From assembly GCF_030013905.1 (NCBI RefSeq), contig NZ_CP124862.1, positions 5,149,051 to 5,213,050 of the forward strand: a DNA stretch of 64,000 nucleotides, read 5' to 3'. A program made the position numbers and the translations under genes. Positions 1 to 8,704 of the stretch are shown here, one piece after another. This stretch comes from Petroclostridium sp. X23. Lineage in GTDB: Bacteria > Bacillota > Clostridia > SK-Y3. The notes beneath the pieces were generated by a model. It had not been told where the DNA came from. It made no database searches and worked only from the letters and a program-made list of their open reading frames with translations. The first letter of the stretch is position 1. Each line of letters starts with the position of its first letter.

Positions 1-65
1 AATTTTTTTTCCAATTATATTCCGTGGTCCCATATAATTCACCTGTAAAACTAGAATATTATGTA

Positions 66-110
66 TTGATTTTAATAGAAAGAAGATAATATAATGTGTG
101 GTAATCACAC
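66..110 (+). promoter_or_regulatory. Putative promoter with operator-like palindrome
   Basis: A -35-like TTGATT (66-71) and a perfect -10 TATAAT (90-95) are separated by 18 bp. The -10 box is followed at once by GTGTG-GTAAT-CACAC (96-110), a 5-bp inverted repeat placed where a repressor would cover the transcription start. It would drive the GHKL gene that begins at 153. Seen directly; function is inferred. Confidence 0.45.
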
Positions 111-152
111 GTAATTGAAATTTTTAAATTTTTATTCTGGTCTTAAGGACAG

Positions 153-1814
153 GTGAGTACTTTGAAGATGTTTACACCTAAAATAAAAGATATTTCTTTG
201 TTTAAGGAAATCGCAAAAAATGTTGTTAATCCACTAGAAGTAATAAGAGAGGGTATTAGTAATTCTCATGATGCAGAAGCAAAACAAATTTCTATAACTG
301 TTTACAGAAATTCTGAAGGTAAGTTTATATTAGAAATGCAGGATGATGGAAGAGGAATGGATTTTAACGCTATTCATCGTTTTTTTAATCTAGGAGATTC
401 ACTTAAAAATTCGATTGGAATAGGAAAAAAGGGATTAGGAACAAAAACATATTTTAAGAGTGACAAATTAACATTACAGACTCAGAATAAAGATGATGAA
501 GCGTTCAAGGCAGTGATGGAAAAGCCTTGGGACACGCTTTTAAGTGACAAAATTCCTCAATACGTTGTAGAGAATGTACCACCAAAACCTGGTAGAAGAG
601 GATCTACTGTTACGATTGAAGGCTATTTCATGGATAATCCAGAGAAGTATTTTAACTTTGATACTATAAAAGATTATATTCTATGGTTTACAGCAGCCGG
701 TAGCTTCAAAACATATTTTGCAAACTATCCAGAGTTGCATAAGTATATTCAGAATATGCAAGTTGCACCAAGAGTATTCTTGGAGGATAAGATATTGAAA
801 TTAAAAGAAGAAATAGCAGGTACTCACCAGTTTTCGCCTCCACAGGAAAAACCAAATGAAGACCCAGAAGAAGAACAATATAAACGATCAGTAAATTATT
901 GTAGGCATTTTGGCCCCTATCATAGAGCAACAAATATTAATGGAGAATATGTTTCTTTACAACTATATGGTACTGTTTCTGGTTTGAATTGTAGAAAAAG
1001 TCTATGTAAATTAAAGAGAGGAGAAAGTATAAAGTCAAGGTTTGGATTGTATCTTGCAAAAGATTTTATACCTATTATAAAAAGAATGAATTTAATAAAT
1101 GAATATAATTCTCATCACTATCATTTGTTATTAAACTCACAGGCTTTTGAATTAACTGCTGATCGAAATAATATTTCAAATGAAGATGATCCAAAGGTAA
1201 AATGGGTATTAGATGAAGCAAAAAAAATAATTGATTATCATATAAAACCTCTAGCTGAGGAAGGATATTTTAAGTTTCGAAAAAATGAGGAAATTGAGTA
1301 TGTTTTAAAAAATAAGCAGCAAAACATAAAAAGAAGAATTGAATATTTTGAAGGACTAGAAAATCTCATGCTCAATGAATTGTCAATTATAAAGAGGCCG
1401 GATTGTGAATCACAGGCTGCAATACTTTTTACGGCTTTATTATCAAATGATCGGACAAAACCATTAATAAAGTACATAGAAAAGATTGGACACTATTCTC
1501 ACCAATCACCTACAGATATGATTTGTATTGATAAAGAGGGTAATAAGATTTTAGTAGAAATCGAGTACAGGTTAAGCAGTTTGTTTCGGCATGACCATCC
1601 CTATAATACATTTGATTACGTTATATGTTGGAGTGTTGATTTAGAGATAAATGAAAAGAAACGATTGCAGGATGGAACAATACTTAATCTAATTCAAGAA
1701 TCTGGAGAATGGATATTAAAATACGGAGCTCAAAAAGTTATACCAATAATAGAATTAAAATCAGTTATTCACCAACTTGACAGCACTAAGATATATGGAG
1801 TCGAGGTTAAATAA
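153..1814 (+). CDS. GHKL-type ATPase protein with possible C-terminal nuclease-like domain
   Basis: The N-terminus has the Bergerat-fold ATP-binding motifs: an N-box around E33-N37 followed by DA, DDGRGMD at 64-70, and the glycine lid GIGKKGLGTK at 89-98. These are the marks of the GHKL group (Hsp90, MutL, MORC, histidine kinases). There is no kinase H-box and no membrane segment. The last 105 residues contain an acidic strand pattern around D455 and VEIEY (468-472), then a His-rich stretch and FDYVICW, which recalls PD-(D/E)XK-like domains. That part is a suggestion only. The start is GTG with AAGGA 5 bp upstream; an ATG six codons in is an alternative. The gene faces a recombinase operon and may be cargo of that element or of a defence island. 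Function unknown. Confidence 0.7.
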   Translation: MSTLKMFTPKIKDISLFKEIAKNVVNPLEVIREGISNSHDAEAKQISITVYRNSEGKFILEMQDDGRGMDFNAIHRFFNLGDSLKNSIGIGKKGLGTKTYFKSDKLTLQTQNKDDEAFKAVMEKPWDTLLSDKIPQYVVENVPPKPGRRGSTVTIEGYFMDNPEKYFNFDTIKDYILWFTAAGSFKTYFANYPELHKYIQNMQVAPRVFLEDKILKLKEEIAGTHQFSPPQEKPNEDPEEEQYKRSVNYCRHFGPYHRATNINGEYVSLQLYGTVSGLNCRKSLCKLKRGESIKSRFGLYLAKDFIPIIKRMNLINEYNSHHYHLLLNSQAFELTADRNNISNEDDPKVKWVLDEAKKIIDYHIKPLAEEGYFKFRKNEEIEYVLKNKQQNIKRRIEYFEGLENLMLNELSIIKRPDCESQAAILFTALLSNDRTKPLIKYIEKIGHYSHQSPTDMICIDKEGNKILVEIEYRLSSLFRHDHPYNTFDYVICWSVDLEINEKKRLQDGTILNLIQESGEWILKYGAQKVIPIIELKSVIHQLDSTKIYGVEVK

Positions 1815-1856
1815 TTGATTAATTATTAGAGAAAACCCATATCTTATGAAGCATAT

Positions 1857-1899
1857 AGTATATGAAATTCCTATCCAGGGGATAGGAATTTCATATACT
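1857..1899. terminator. Perfect 20-bp inverted repeat between convergent genes
   Basis: A 20-bp arm starting AGTATATGAAATTCC pairs without mismatch to its complement across a 3-nt AGG loop. It lies between the GHKL gene (+) and the 225-aa gene (-). Only weak T tracts follow, so it may be a bidirectional terminator or an element-associated site. Confidence 0.5.
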
Positions 1900-1923
1900 A
1901 AGAGCCATTGCAAAAATTTTATT

Positions 1924-2601
1924 TTATTTGTTGTATTTTATTTTTAGCTCATTAAACAATTGTTTAATATTTGTTATCTCTAAATCACATTCTTCAAGTT
2001 TTAGAGCAGCCTTTTTCATCTTTATATTATTTTTATTACTTTTATTACTTTTTATCGACGGATCAGTAGATTGAATAGCCATTTTTTTAATTTCATTTTC
2101 ATAATATTCGATCTTCTTCTTTAGGAATCCGATTTCTGTAACTGCCACTTCTAATTCTCGTTCAAGTTTTGCATTTTGGTCTTTCAATCGATCATTTTCT
2201 TTTTTAAATTTGTATCCTTCCAATGCATCTTGGCGGTATGAATTAACCAAATTATCCTGTTCCAAAGCTTTTTTTATCAATATTTTCTTATTATTAAAAT
2301 ATTGCTCAACAATAATAGTGTAACCACGAAAAGGTCCAGGTGATATTTCATAAGCTACTGTATCTGCAAGCATTCCCATTTGTTGCCCATTAATTTTGTC
2401 TATAACTTGACGAATGGCTTTATTATCTCTCCAAATATGCTTTTTATTGATTTTCGTATTTTTAGCCAATCCTGCAATGGTTATCTCTTCTCCATTATTT
2501 TGAGCTACATAAGTTTCTAACTCTCTTAGCATAAACTCATATGGATATACGGGTTTTCTACCAGCTTTACTTTTTTGATCAGCATCATTGTTTAGCATCA
2601 T
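1924..2601 (-). CDS. TnpC-like transposition accessory protein (coiled coil)
   Basis: The 225-aa protein begins with a basic segment and a helix-turn-helix-like stretch (about residues 42-75, with ITIAGLAKNTKINKKHIW). It continues into a long heptad-rich coiled coil (about 130-175) and a Lys/Asn-rich tail. This size and architecture, placed last behind tyrosine recombinase genes, match the small third component of Tn554-type transposition modules (TnpC, DUF6262-like). The start (ATGATG) lies 17 bp inside the end of the upstream 601-aa gene, so the two are translationally coupled. The family call rests on context and architecture, not on a catalytic motif. Confidence 0.55.
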   Translation of the reverse strand: MMLNNDADQKSKAGRKPVYPYEFMLRELETYVAQNNGEEITIAGLAKNTKINKKHIWRDNKAIRQVIDKINGQQMGMLADTVAYEISPGPFRGYTIIVEQYFNNKKILIKKALEQDNLVNSYRQDALEGYKFKKENDRLKDQNAKLERELEVAVTEIGFLKKKIEYYENEIKKMAIQSTDPSIKSNKSNKNNIKMKKAALKLEECDLEITNIKQLFNELKIKYNK

Positions 2602-4390
2602 TGATCCCTCTATTCTTTTCGTCTTTTTGCAATATATAGGACTCGAGCAGTGCTTTTTGTATTATTCGAGTTTTTAAGTTATTCGAAGCAGTTTCCAACT
2701 TTTCCTGCGCTTCGACATCACAGGCTCCCGTCTTAAGGTCTAGGGCCCCGATATCTGTCATATTCTCGGTAAAACACCGGATAAAATCTAGCTGTCGCTT
2801 AATATCTTCCTGTATCTTTTCAGATTCAGCTTTAATTCGTATCTCCTGTTCAATATCATTATTATCTGTCAAAAGAACGTTTTGGGCGCAATATAGACAT
2901 CTTCGTTCATTACATTCATAGGGGAATTTTTTGCTGGTACATCCAAAGTCTTCTACATTTCTTTGGATTTCTTTCGACCCTTTAATCATTTCTAAAGCTC
3001 TTTGTACTATAAATTCAGGCTCTTCCAGAAAACTATTCACAACATTACATTTATCAAGATGCATGCTTTTTATTTTTTGCGCAAGTACATGTATATTGGC
3101 ATCAACAAATTCAGGAGTGTGAAAAGAATATCCATTCAAATGTTTATTAATGTCATCATGCCATGCCATTTCTGCAATTGTTTTAGGATTATGTCCTTGT
3201 AACAATAGATAACAAATAGACAGATGCCTTGTATCTCCCAGTTGCAATCTAACAAGCTTATCAGTTACATCATCACCGATTTTTTTTGCTTCCCGCAAGT
3301 GAGATTTAATTATTGTTTCTTTATTATATTGTTTTTCTATTATTTCTGAATAGAAACAGTTGAGCAAATCCCTCAATTGTGTAAGGTTCAAAACATGTGG
3401 ATTATATTTCTGTGTATTAGCCGATTTTTGAACAGCTTTTAGCTCTATAGAATCGTTATATTTTTTATATGATAGCAAGTATTTCCTGTCAGAGTCATCT
3501 TGTGTACATACTTTGTATTCTTCAATTAAATTGTATATACCTTTATCAATTTGCAGTCTCTGGGTGACCTCTCTAGAGTTCATCTTCTTCTCTAAACTAA
3601 ACACTTTCCTTCTTATGATGTTTAAGAAGTACTTACCTTGATTTGAATCATACTCACAGCAATTGATCCTTAAGGAAACAAATTCTATAGGGCGCATAGG
3701 AATTATTTTAGTAATAATCCACCACAGTAAAACTGGAAAGTATTTAAGCTTATCAGCTTCTTTACATTGCTGTAAATAGTGATCTAGAATAAAGTCAAAC
3801 CAAATAATGCTTCTGTAGTTAGGTAATTTTCTAGGAGTAGGAGGTTCTACTCTAAGCATTTTTAATATATTTTCTATATACTGTTCACTGTCATTCACAG
3901 AATAGAATGATAAAAACTCCAGTAATATGCTCATAATATCTCGTTGCGTACTTCTACTATATTTTAATAACCACGATTTAACGTTATTATTCCAGTATTC
4001 TACACGAAAAAGCTTCGATAAAATAATGAATTTGTATATGTGATGCACAGATTTTTTCACAAAACCCATAGTTGCATATTGATCTTCTAGTTTAACGATA
4101 GTATAGAATTTTAATGCCAAGCATGGTTCTTTTCCAAATGGAGTTTCAAATTCTACTCTGGAACGCTGCTCAAAATCCTCAGCGTTAGATAGTATCCATC
4201 TATTATCATTAAACTCACCACTATATATGATTCCTTTTCGACTTAAAGAAATAAATTTTTGCTTATAGATTTGTATATCGTTAACATCAAATTTTAATAT
4301 TTGTTCAATAGGAATCTTAAATTCTCCATATTTACTCAAACTTACTACTTTTATACCTGTTTTTTTAGACTTAACAACATTTAGATTCAT
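2585..4390 (-). CDS. Tyrosine recombinase (TnpB-like, 601 aa)
   Basis: The catalytic core is recognisable. The box-I arginine lies in IIPMRPIEF (R233), and box II runs from GDTRHLSICYLLLQGHNPKT (R388, H389) through H411 to the presumed nucleophile Y421 in NGYSFH. The first His of the usual HxxR is Gly here. After the core comes a four-cysteine set (C484, C493, C498, C501) that probably binds zinc, then a charged helical tail. The length is close to the roughly 630 aa of Tn554 TnpB. GAGG precedes the ATG at a short distance, and the ATG overlaps the stop of the upstream remnant ORF. It should cut and join DNA as one subunit type of a multi-recombinase transposition complex. Confidence 0.75.
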   Translation of the reverse strand: MNLNVVKSKKTGIKVVSLSKYGEFKIPIEQILKFDVNDIQIYKQKFISLSRKGIIYSGEFNDNRWILSNAEDFEQRSRVEFETPFGKEPCLALKFYTIVKLEDQYATMGFVKKSVHHIYKFIILSKLFRVEYWNNNVKSWLLKYSRSTQRDIMSILLEFLSFYSVNDSEQYIENILKMLRVEPPTPRKLPNYRSIIWFDFILDHYLQQCKEADKLKYFPVLLWWIITKIIPMRPIEFVSLRINCCEYDSNQGKYFLNIIRRKVFSLEKKMNSREVTQRLQIDKGIYNLIEEYKVCTQDDSDRKYLLSYKKYNDSIELKAVQKSANTQKYNPHVLNLTQLRDLLNCFYSEIIEKQYNKETIIKSHLREAKKIGDDVTDKLVRLQLGDTRHLSICYLLLQGHNPKTIAEMAWHDDINKHLNGYSFHTPEFVDANIHVLAQKIKSMHLDKCNVVNSFLEEPEFIVQRALEMIKGSKEIQRNVEDFGCTSKKFPYECNERRCLYCAQNVLLTDNNDIEQEIRIKAESEKIQEDIKRQLDFIRCFTENMTDIGALDLKTGACDVEAQEKLETASNNLKTRIIQKALLESYILQKDEKNRGINDAKQ

Positions 4391-4701
4391 AAGTTTTCCT
4401 CACATTCTAGGGATGACTGCTGCGTCAGACATCCTAAAGAACCCAATTTTTTCTCCAAATCATTCATATCAATAAAAACTTCTAGGTAATCCGGCGCATA
4501 TTGTTCATATTCCACCTTTGCTTCAAACAGTATATATAATAATTTATTAAGTAAATAACAGTATTTTTTCTTCTCGTTAACCCTATGTGCTGGAGTCTTT
4601 TGTAATAGCTCTAACATTTTATATATTTCATCTTTTACTGTAAAAAGAATATAGTCTCTATATACGCCAAATGGACATGTTATGCAGAACTCAGGAGACT
4701 T
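4387..4701 (-). pseudogene. C-terminal remnant of a gene next to the IS insertion
   Basis: An open frame runs leftward from an in-frame TAG at 4708-4710. The first ATG is at 4617 (76 codons), but the 28 codons upstream of it read as coding sequence, including FCITCPFGVYRDYILF, with no start codon. A similar Cys-Pro-Phe followed by a Leu-Phe pattern occurs near the end of the large protein on the other side of the IS (HCPFKYNYSFALFKL). This is most simply the 3' end of a gene whose 5' part was lost. The stop overlaps the ATG of the 601-aa recombinase, as expected in an operon. A real 76-aa protein started at 4617 cannot be excluded. Confidence 0.55.
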
Positions 4702-4711
4702 ATATTTCTAT

Positions 4712-6159
4712 AGTTTTGCAGAAAACTCTTGGGTAAATGTGTTACCATAAAAACCCACTGTGCATTATGCAACGAAGTCCACGATAGCATCTTTATCCAA
4801 GACAATTTCATGCTGTTCCGCTTCTGGTGCGGAATCAGCGAATACAAGTTTTCCCAAGGCATACTTTCTCAAACAATACCGTAGCTTGGAAAAACTTAAC
4901 TCTGATACCCAAGGGGTATCCCCTGTATCGGAAGTAATATTTAACCATTTGCACTTGCCATACTTTATAAGTACAATTTTACCAATATTATAGGCGATAC
5001 CAACAGTGTGTAAAAATCGTAATACAGGTAATAAGCTGTGGTGTTGGTATTCTCCAAAACCGAGATACTGCTTAACATCGCGTATTGCCAATTCTATTGA
5101 AAAACGGGAACCGTATATTTCAATAATCTGGGCAGCAGTGAGGGTTGTATCTGTACTGATTAATGCCATTAGCTTACCTTTATTAGTATGGAGCACTACC
5201 GTACGAACCTTTTTGGATAACTTGAGCATGCAAACATCGGCTACAGCAATTTCTATAGTTTGAATTTTGCCGTAAAGCTGTACAGTAACAATTTCATGTT
5301 CGGTAAGATTCCAAAGTTCACGAACTTTAATTTGTTTGCCATATTTGGGCTTACGACCCCTTTTTTTCTGCGATTGCGGTTCAGGGTCTAAACGTGCTAC
5401 AGCATCAGCTCTTAATTTAGTAACAACATCAATGCCTTGGTCAAGCAATGGCTGAATAAAAGGTTTGTTTGCAAAGTATGCATCTTCTACGGTACGTAGT
5501 TTATGACCGCTTTGTAATACCCATTGATTTAACTGGAGTATTTGAGCATGTGCAACATCCCAGATTTTTAATGGTTCTGCTTGGCCTGATTGATTACATT
5601 TCCATTGGCTCTTTGCAAGCTTTCCTGTAACGAGTTTAAAGGAAATAAGGAAGCTAATATATTGGTTTTTGAAAAAGCCTGTAATACCAAGTACTCCCCA
5701 GTGATGTCCTATAATATATTCACCAGCATCAGCATTACCGCTGTGGTTATCCCATTTTTGAATGCCGATTACTTTCTTAGAATCTTTTGCATTCAAAGTA
5801 GTATCAAAGCAGGCTTGAATCTTACCATGTACCATGAGTTCATTTGGGAACAAGTTCAGAAGCAGCAAAAACATTTTTCTTATAACTTCTGTATAATCCC
5901 ATTTATACTCCGTAAAGAACCTACACCAACTAGATACGTCTTTACGAAAGAAAAAGCAATGCCGATACAGCTTTCTGGTAGTTTTCTTGCCTGGAACCAC
6001 AAGTAGGCACCATATATAGCAAATAAAATAATTATAAGTTTTTATGCATTTAAAGCATTCTTTTGGAAATAATAGTAACTGGATTATTTCCATAGGAATG
6101 TAGATAGTCATTGCAGAATCGCTCCTTTTTAAGGGATTGGGCCGGTGCCCTGCAATATC
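4712..6159 (-). mobile_element. IS4-superfamily insertion sequence
   Basis: One transposase gene is flanked by an imperfect 11-bp direct repeat: TATATTTCTAT at 4701-4711 and TATATTCCTAT at 6160-6170 (10/11). Just inside are weak inverted ends, AGTTTTGCAG and GATATTGCAG (7/10). The element sits between the large helix-turn-helix gene and the remnant ORF, interrupting an otherwise tightly packed leftward operon. The exact ends are provisional because both repeats are imperfect. Confidence 0.6.
4765..6111 (-). CDS. DDE transposase, IS4 superfamily
   Basis: The 448-aa protein shows the DDE triad in context: D103 in CFDTTLNAKD, D210 in VEDAYF, and E340 in YGSRFSIE. The last has the Y-x2-R-x3-E arrangement (Y333, R336, E340) typical of IS4-type enzymes. 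A basic insertion (KKRGRKPK, about 249-256) lies between the second D and the E. The first 60 residues are hydrophobic and cysteine-rich, unlike most IS4 transposases, so the true start may be further in. It catalyses cut-and-paste movement of its own element. The reading frame is intact, so the IS may still be active. Confidence 0.85.
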   Translation of the reverse strand: MTIYIPMEIIQLLLFPKECFKCIKTYNYFICYIWCLLVVPGKKTTRKLYRHCFFFRKDVSSWCRFFTEYKWDYTEVIRKMFLLLLNLFPNELMVHGKIQACFDTTLNAKDSKKVIGIQKWDNHSGNADAGEYIIGHHWGVLGITGFFKNQYISFLISFKLVTGKLAKSQWKCNQSGQAEPLKIWDVAHAQILQLNQWVLQSGHKLRTVEDAYFANKPFIQPLLDQGIDVVTKLRADAVARLDPEPQSQKKRGRKPKYGKQIKVRELWNLTEHEIVTVQLYGKIQTIEIAVADVCMLKLSKKVRTVVLHTNKGKLMALISTDTTLTAAQIIEIYGSRFSIELAIRDVKQYLGFGEYQHHSLLPVLRFLHTVGIAYNIGKIVLIKYGKCKWLNITSDTGDTPWVSELSFSKLRYCLRKYALGKLVFADSAPEAEQHEIVLDKDAIVDFVA

Positions 6160-6171
6160 TATATTCCTATT

Positions 6172-8694
6172 TTATTGTGCTTTTATGCTGGTAATTGATG
6201 CATGTAATTTAAAAAGTGCAAAACTATAGTTATATTTAAAAGGACAGTGTTTATAACCTTTTAAACATGAAACATAATTGAGTTTTGATGGCCTTTTACC
6301 ATGTATAATAGCATCCAGAAGTTGTCTGATATTTTCAGAAGGAGAAATTATTAATTCTTTAAATACATTTTCCATTTCCTGACGTTTATACAAAAGAAAT
6401 TCGGCAACAGTTTCAATTCCCATGGGAGTGTATTGTCTATTTAACTTTTCAATAACTGTAGTCACTTCTTCAATAGTCCAATCTTTTAGATCATAGGCAA
6501 TAGAAAGCAACAAATAAAAGGATACTCCAAAATGGCCTCTTCTACACTGATTATATACAATATGATTAATAGATCCTTCATTTGTCGTATCCTGTATATA
6601 TAACCGAGTCATCAGAGCCAGTTCTTGGCCTTTTTTAGGGTCGTGAGACCTTGATGCTGTACCTAACATATATGCTAATAATTTGCTGCCTTCTTTTTTG
6701 TTTGCATGCTCTACGCAGAAGGTCAATAGTGATTTGTTGCATTTACGGTTGGATAATGGGGGAATTTTTTCGGGTTCAAAAAGTTTTTTATAGTCACTGG
6801 CATTAGGCACTGTGCTATTAATTATCTCAAACAATCGCTCCTTATTTTGATTCCTCCTATGTATTTCAAGAATAACCAACGCAATCGTTAACGGTATTCT
6901 CTGATATTTCCCGACGGTAAAAATCAAATCCATCTTCCCATTTTTTCCTCTCTTTTGCGGCTTCATTCCTCTCGTTTTAAATACGAGCTGTTGTACAATT
7001 TTTTCTGCTAATGTCAAGGTGAATGGATTTCCATTGCGAAACCATTCAAAACTACAAACACCTATTTCCTCCAAATCTATATTTGGAATTCGGATCATAT
7101 CAGATTTACGCCAAGATAGTGAAAAATGAAGTAGTGAGTAAGCCCAAACACTGGTATAACGATAGTCGGCAAAAGCCTTTCCAATATGACGGTCTATATC
7201 TTCCAAAATTGATAAATATTTAAACCATTCATCGCGGCTGTATATTTCTTTTTTCATGGATGCATTAGTATCACTGTTATACTTAACAGTTTTTTTTCTA
7301 GGAGAACGAATAGATATCTGAAACTTACATTTTTCCCTACATCGCATTTTGCAAAAATCCAATAAACTGGGCATATGCTTTATTCCACTTATAGGTAGTG
7401 ATGCAGAAAATATTTTAATTTCTTCATCAGAACAATCATATAATTCACAACTAAGATATTCTAAAAGTTTTTTGGTTAAATCAGATATCTGCTGCGAATA
7501 TATTTTCCGTTGCGAAATTGCTAAATTGTTTAAACGCTGGATACTCCATTCCTGACACAAAGCATATGTATTTTGCCATTTTGTATCACTCAATAGTGTA
7601 AGTCTTTCAACGAGAAGTGCGTATGGATCTATTTGTTTTTTTTGCATCCTATTTTTGTATATTTTTTGAACATAGGACTCAAAGGATTTCTTTAAAATTC
7701 TTATCCTACCATCGAGTTTTGATCTAAAAGTTATTATATCATTATTCCTGGAAATTAATGAGTAAATGGACGATAAACTAATATTATATTGTTCTTTTAC
7801 ATCCTCATATGTTAACGATTCTTCCTCTTCTTTTTTTATTTGGTCTACCAACTCCTTGGATATAAAAACTTTCTTGCCAACTTTTAAAGGTTGTTCAAAT
7901 ATTTTTTTCGAATTCATATAATAAATTCTATCAAGAGAAATATTAAAAAGTTCAGAAACTTCTTCGATCGAATAATAATCATTTTTAACTCTATCAAAAA
8001 AACGATCAATAGGTGCTTTCTCAAAGTATTTGATCCCACAAATACTTTGTGTTTTTATCGGTGCTACATGACTTAGTATATTATCTATTTTTGCATCTTT
8101 AGCATATCCAAACATATTTGCTATTTGTGAAGATGTATATGAATTTTTTTTGAAATCTTCTTGTACTTTTAGTCTATCAAATTCTTTTTCAGATATATAT
8201 AATCTGCTTTTTACACTATAAGTCTGTATAAAACCAGATCGAGCCCAATTAGTAAACGTATTTAAGTTAATATTCAACTCTTTCGCTACCTGTGAAGAAG
8301 AATAGAATTTTGTATCTATAGCTTCATTTTTAAGATATGCCATAGGATTTTTTGCATATGCAGATACTTCATCCTTTGGAATATAGTAGGCATTATATAT
8401 CTTTTTATAGTTTTTTATGAATCCTTTGCGAATATTCGCTGTAATACAATTACGGGATACACCAATAATACGAGCTGCTTCTACAGTAGTATATGCGTTC
8501 TGAATAAATTTTTTATCTTCTAACATATTTTTCACAATTTCGCCTTTAATCAAAGTCTTTTGTCCCTTAGCTTTAATAGCATCAATAAAACCTTTGCAAG
8601 ACCATTGACTGAGTGTTTCTTGACACATATCTAGTATTTGAGCTACCTCTCGAATTGTATATAATTTATCGTAATTAATAGTATTGATGTCCAT
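6172..8694 (-). CDS. Large protein with six tandem HTH modules and a recombinase-like C-terminus
   Basis: This protein is about 840 aa when started at ATG 8694, just past the stop of the preceding gene. A TTG at 8745 gives 857 aa; the numbering here uses that longer form. Residues about 28-365 contain six repeated excisionase/MerR-type helix-turn-helix units. Openings include LYTIREVAQILDM (28), AYTTVEAARIIGV (84), FYSSSQVAKELNI (147), SYTSSQIANMFGY (202), YYSIEEVSELFNI (257) and SLTYEDVKEQYNI (310). A Cys motif CKMRCREKC follows at 465-473. The C-terminal half has a box-I-like FSLSWRKSDMIRI (R546) and a later MTRLYIQDT (Y716) that recall a tyrosine recombinase core, but the full catalytic set is not clear. 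It is probably a DNA-recognition or degenerate recombinase subunit of the element. Named function unknown. Confidence 0.6.
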   Translation of the reverse strand: MDINTINYDKLYTIREVAQILDMCQETLSQWSCKGFIDAIKAKGQKTLIKGEIVKNMLEDKKFIQNAYTTVEAARIIGVSRNCITANIRKGFIKNYKKIYNAYYIPKDEVSAYAKNPMAYLKNEAIDTKFYSSSQVAKELNINLNTFTNWARSGFIQTYSVKSRLYISEKEFDRLKVQEDFKKNSYTSSQIANMFGYAKDAKIDNILSHVAPIKTQSICGIKYFEKAPIDRFFDRVKNDYYSIEEVSELFNISLDRIYYMNSKKIFEQPLKVGKKVFISKELVDQIKKEEEESLTYEDVKEQYNISLSSIYSLISRNNDIITFRSKLDGRIRILKKSFESYVQKIYKNRMQKKQIDPYALLVERLTLLSDTKWQNTYALCQEWSIQRLNNLAISQRKIYSQQISDLTKKLLEYLSCELYDCSDEEIKIFSASLPISGIKHMPSLLDFCKMRCREKCKFQISIRSPRKKTVKYNSDTNASMKKEIYSRDEWFKYLSILEDIDRHIGKAFADYRYTSVWAYSLLHFSLSWRKSDMIRIPNIDLEEIGVCSFEWFRNGNPFTLTLAEKIVQQLVFKTRGMKPQKRGKNGKMDLIFTVGKYQRIPLTIALVILEIHRRNQNKERLFEIINSTVPNASDYKKLFEPEKIPPLSNRKCNKSLLTFCVEHANKKEGSKLLAYMLGTASRSHDPKKGQELALMTRLYIQDTTNEGSINHIVYNQCRRGHFGVSFYLLLSIAYDLKDWTIEEVTTVIEKLNRQYTPMGIETVAEFLLYKRQEMENVFKELIISPSENIRQLLDAIIHGKRPSKLNYVSCLKGYKHCPFKYNYSFALFKLHASITSIKAQ

Positions 8695-8704
8695 GGCGCT
8701 ATCT

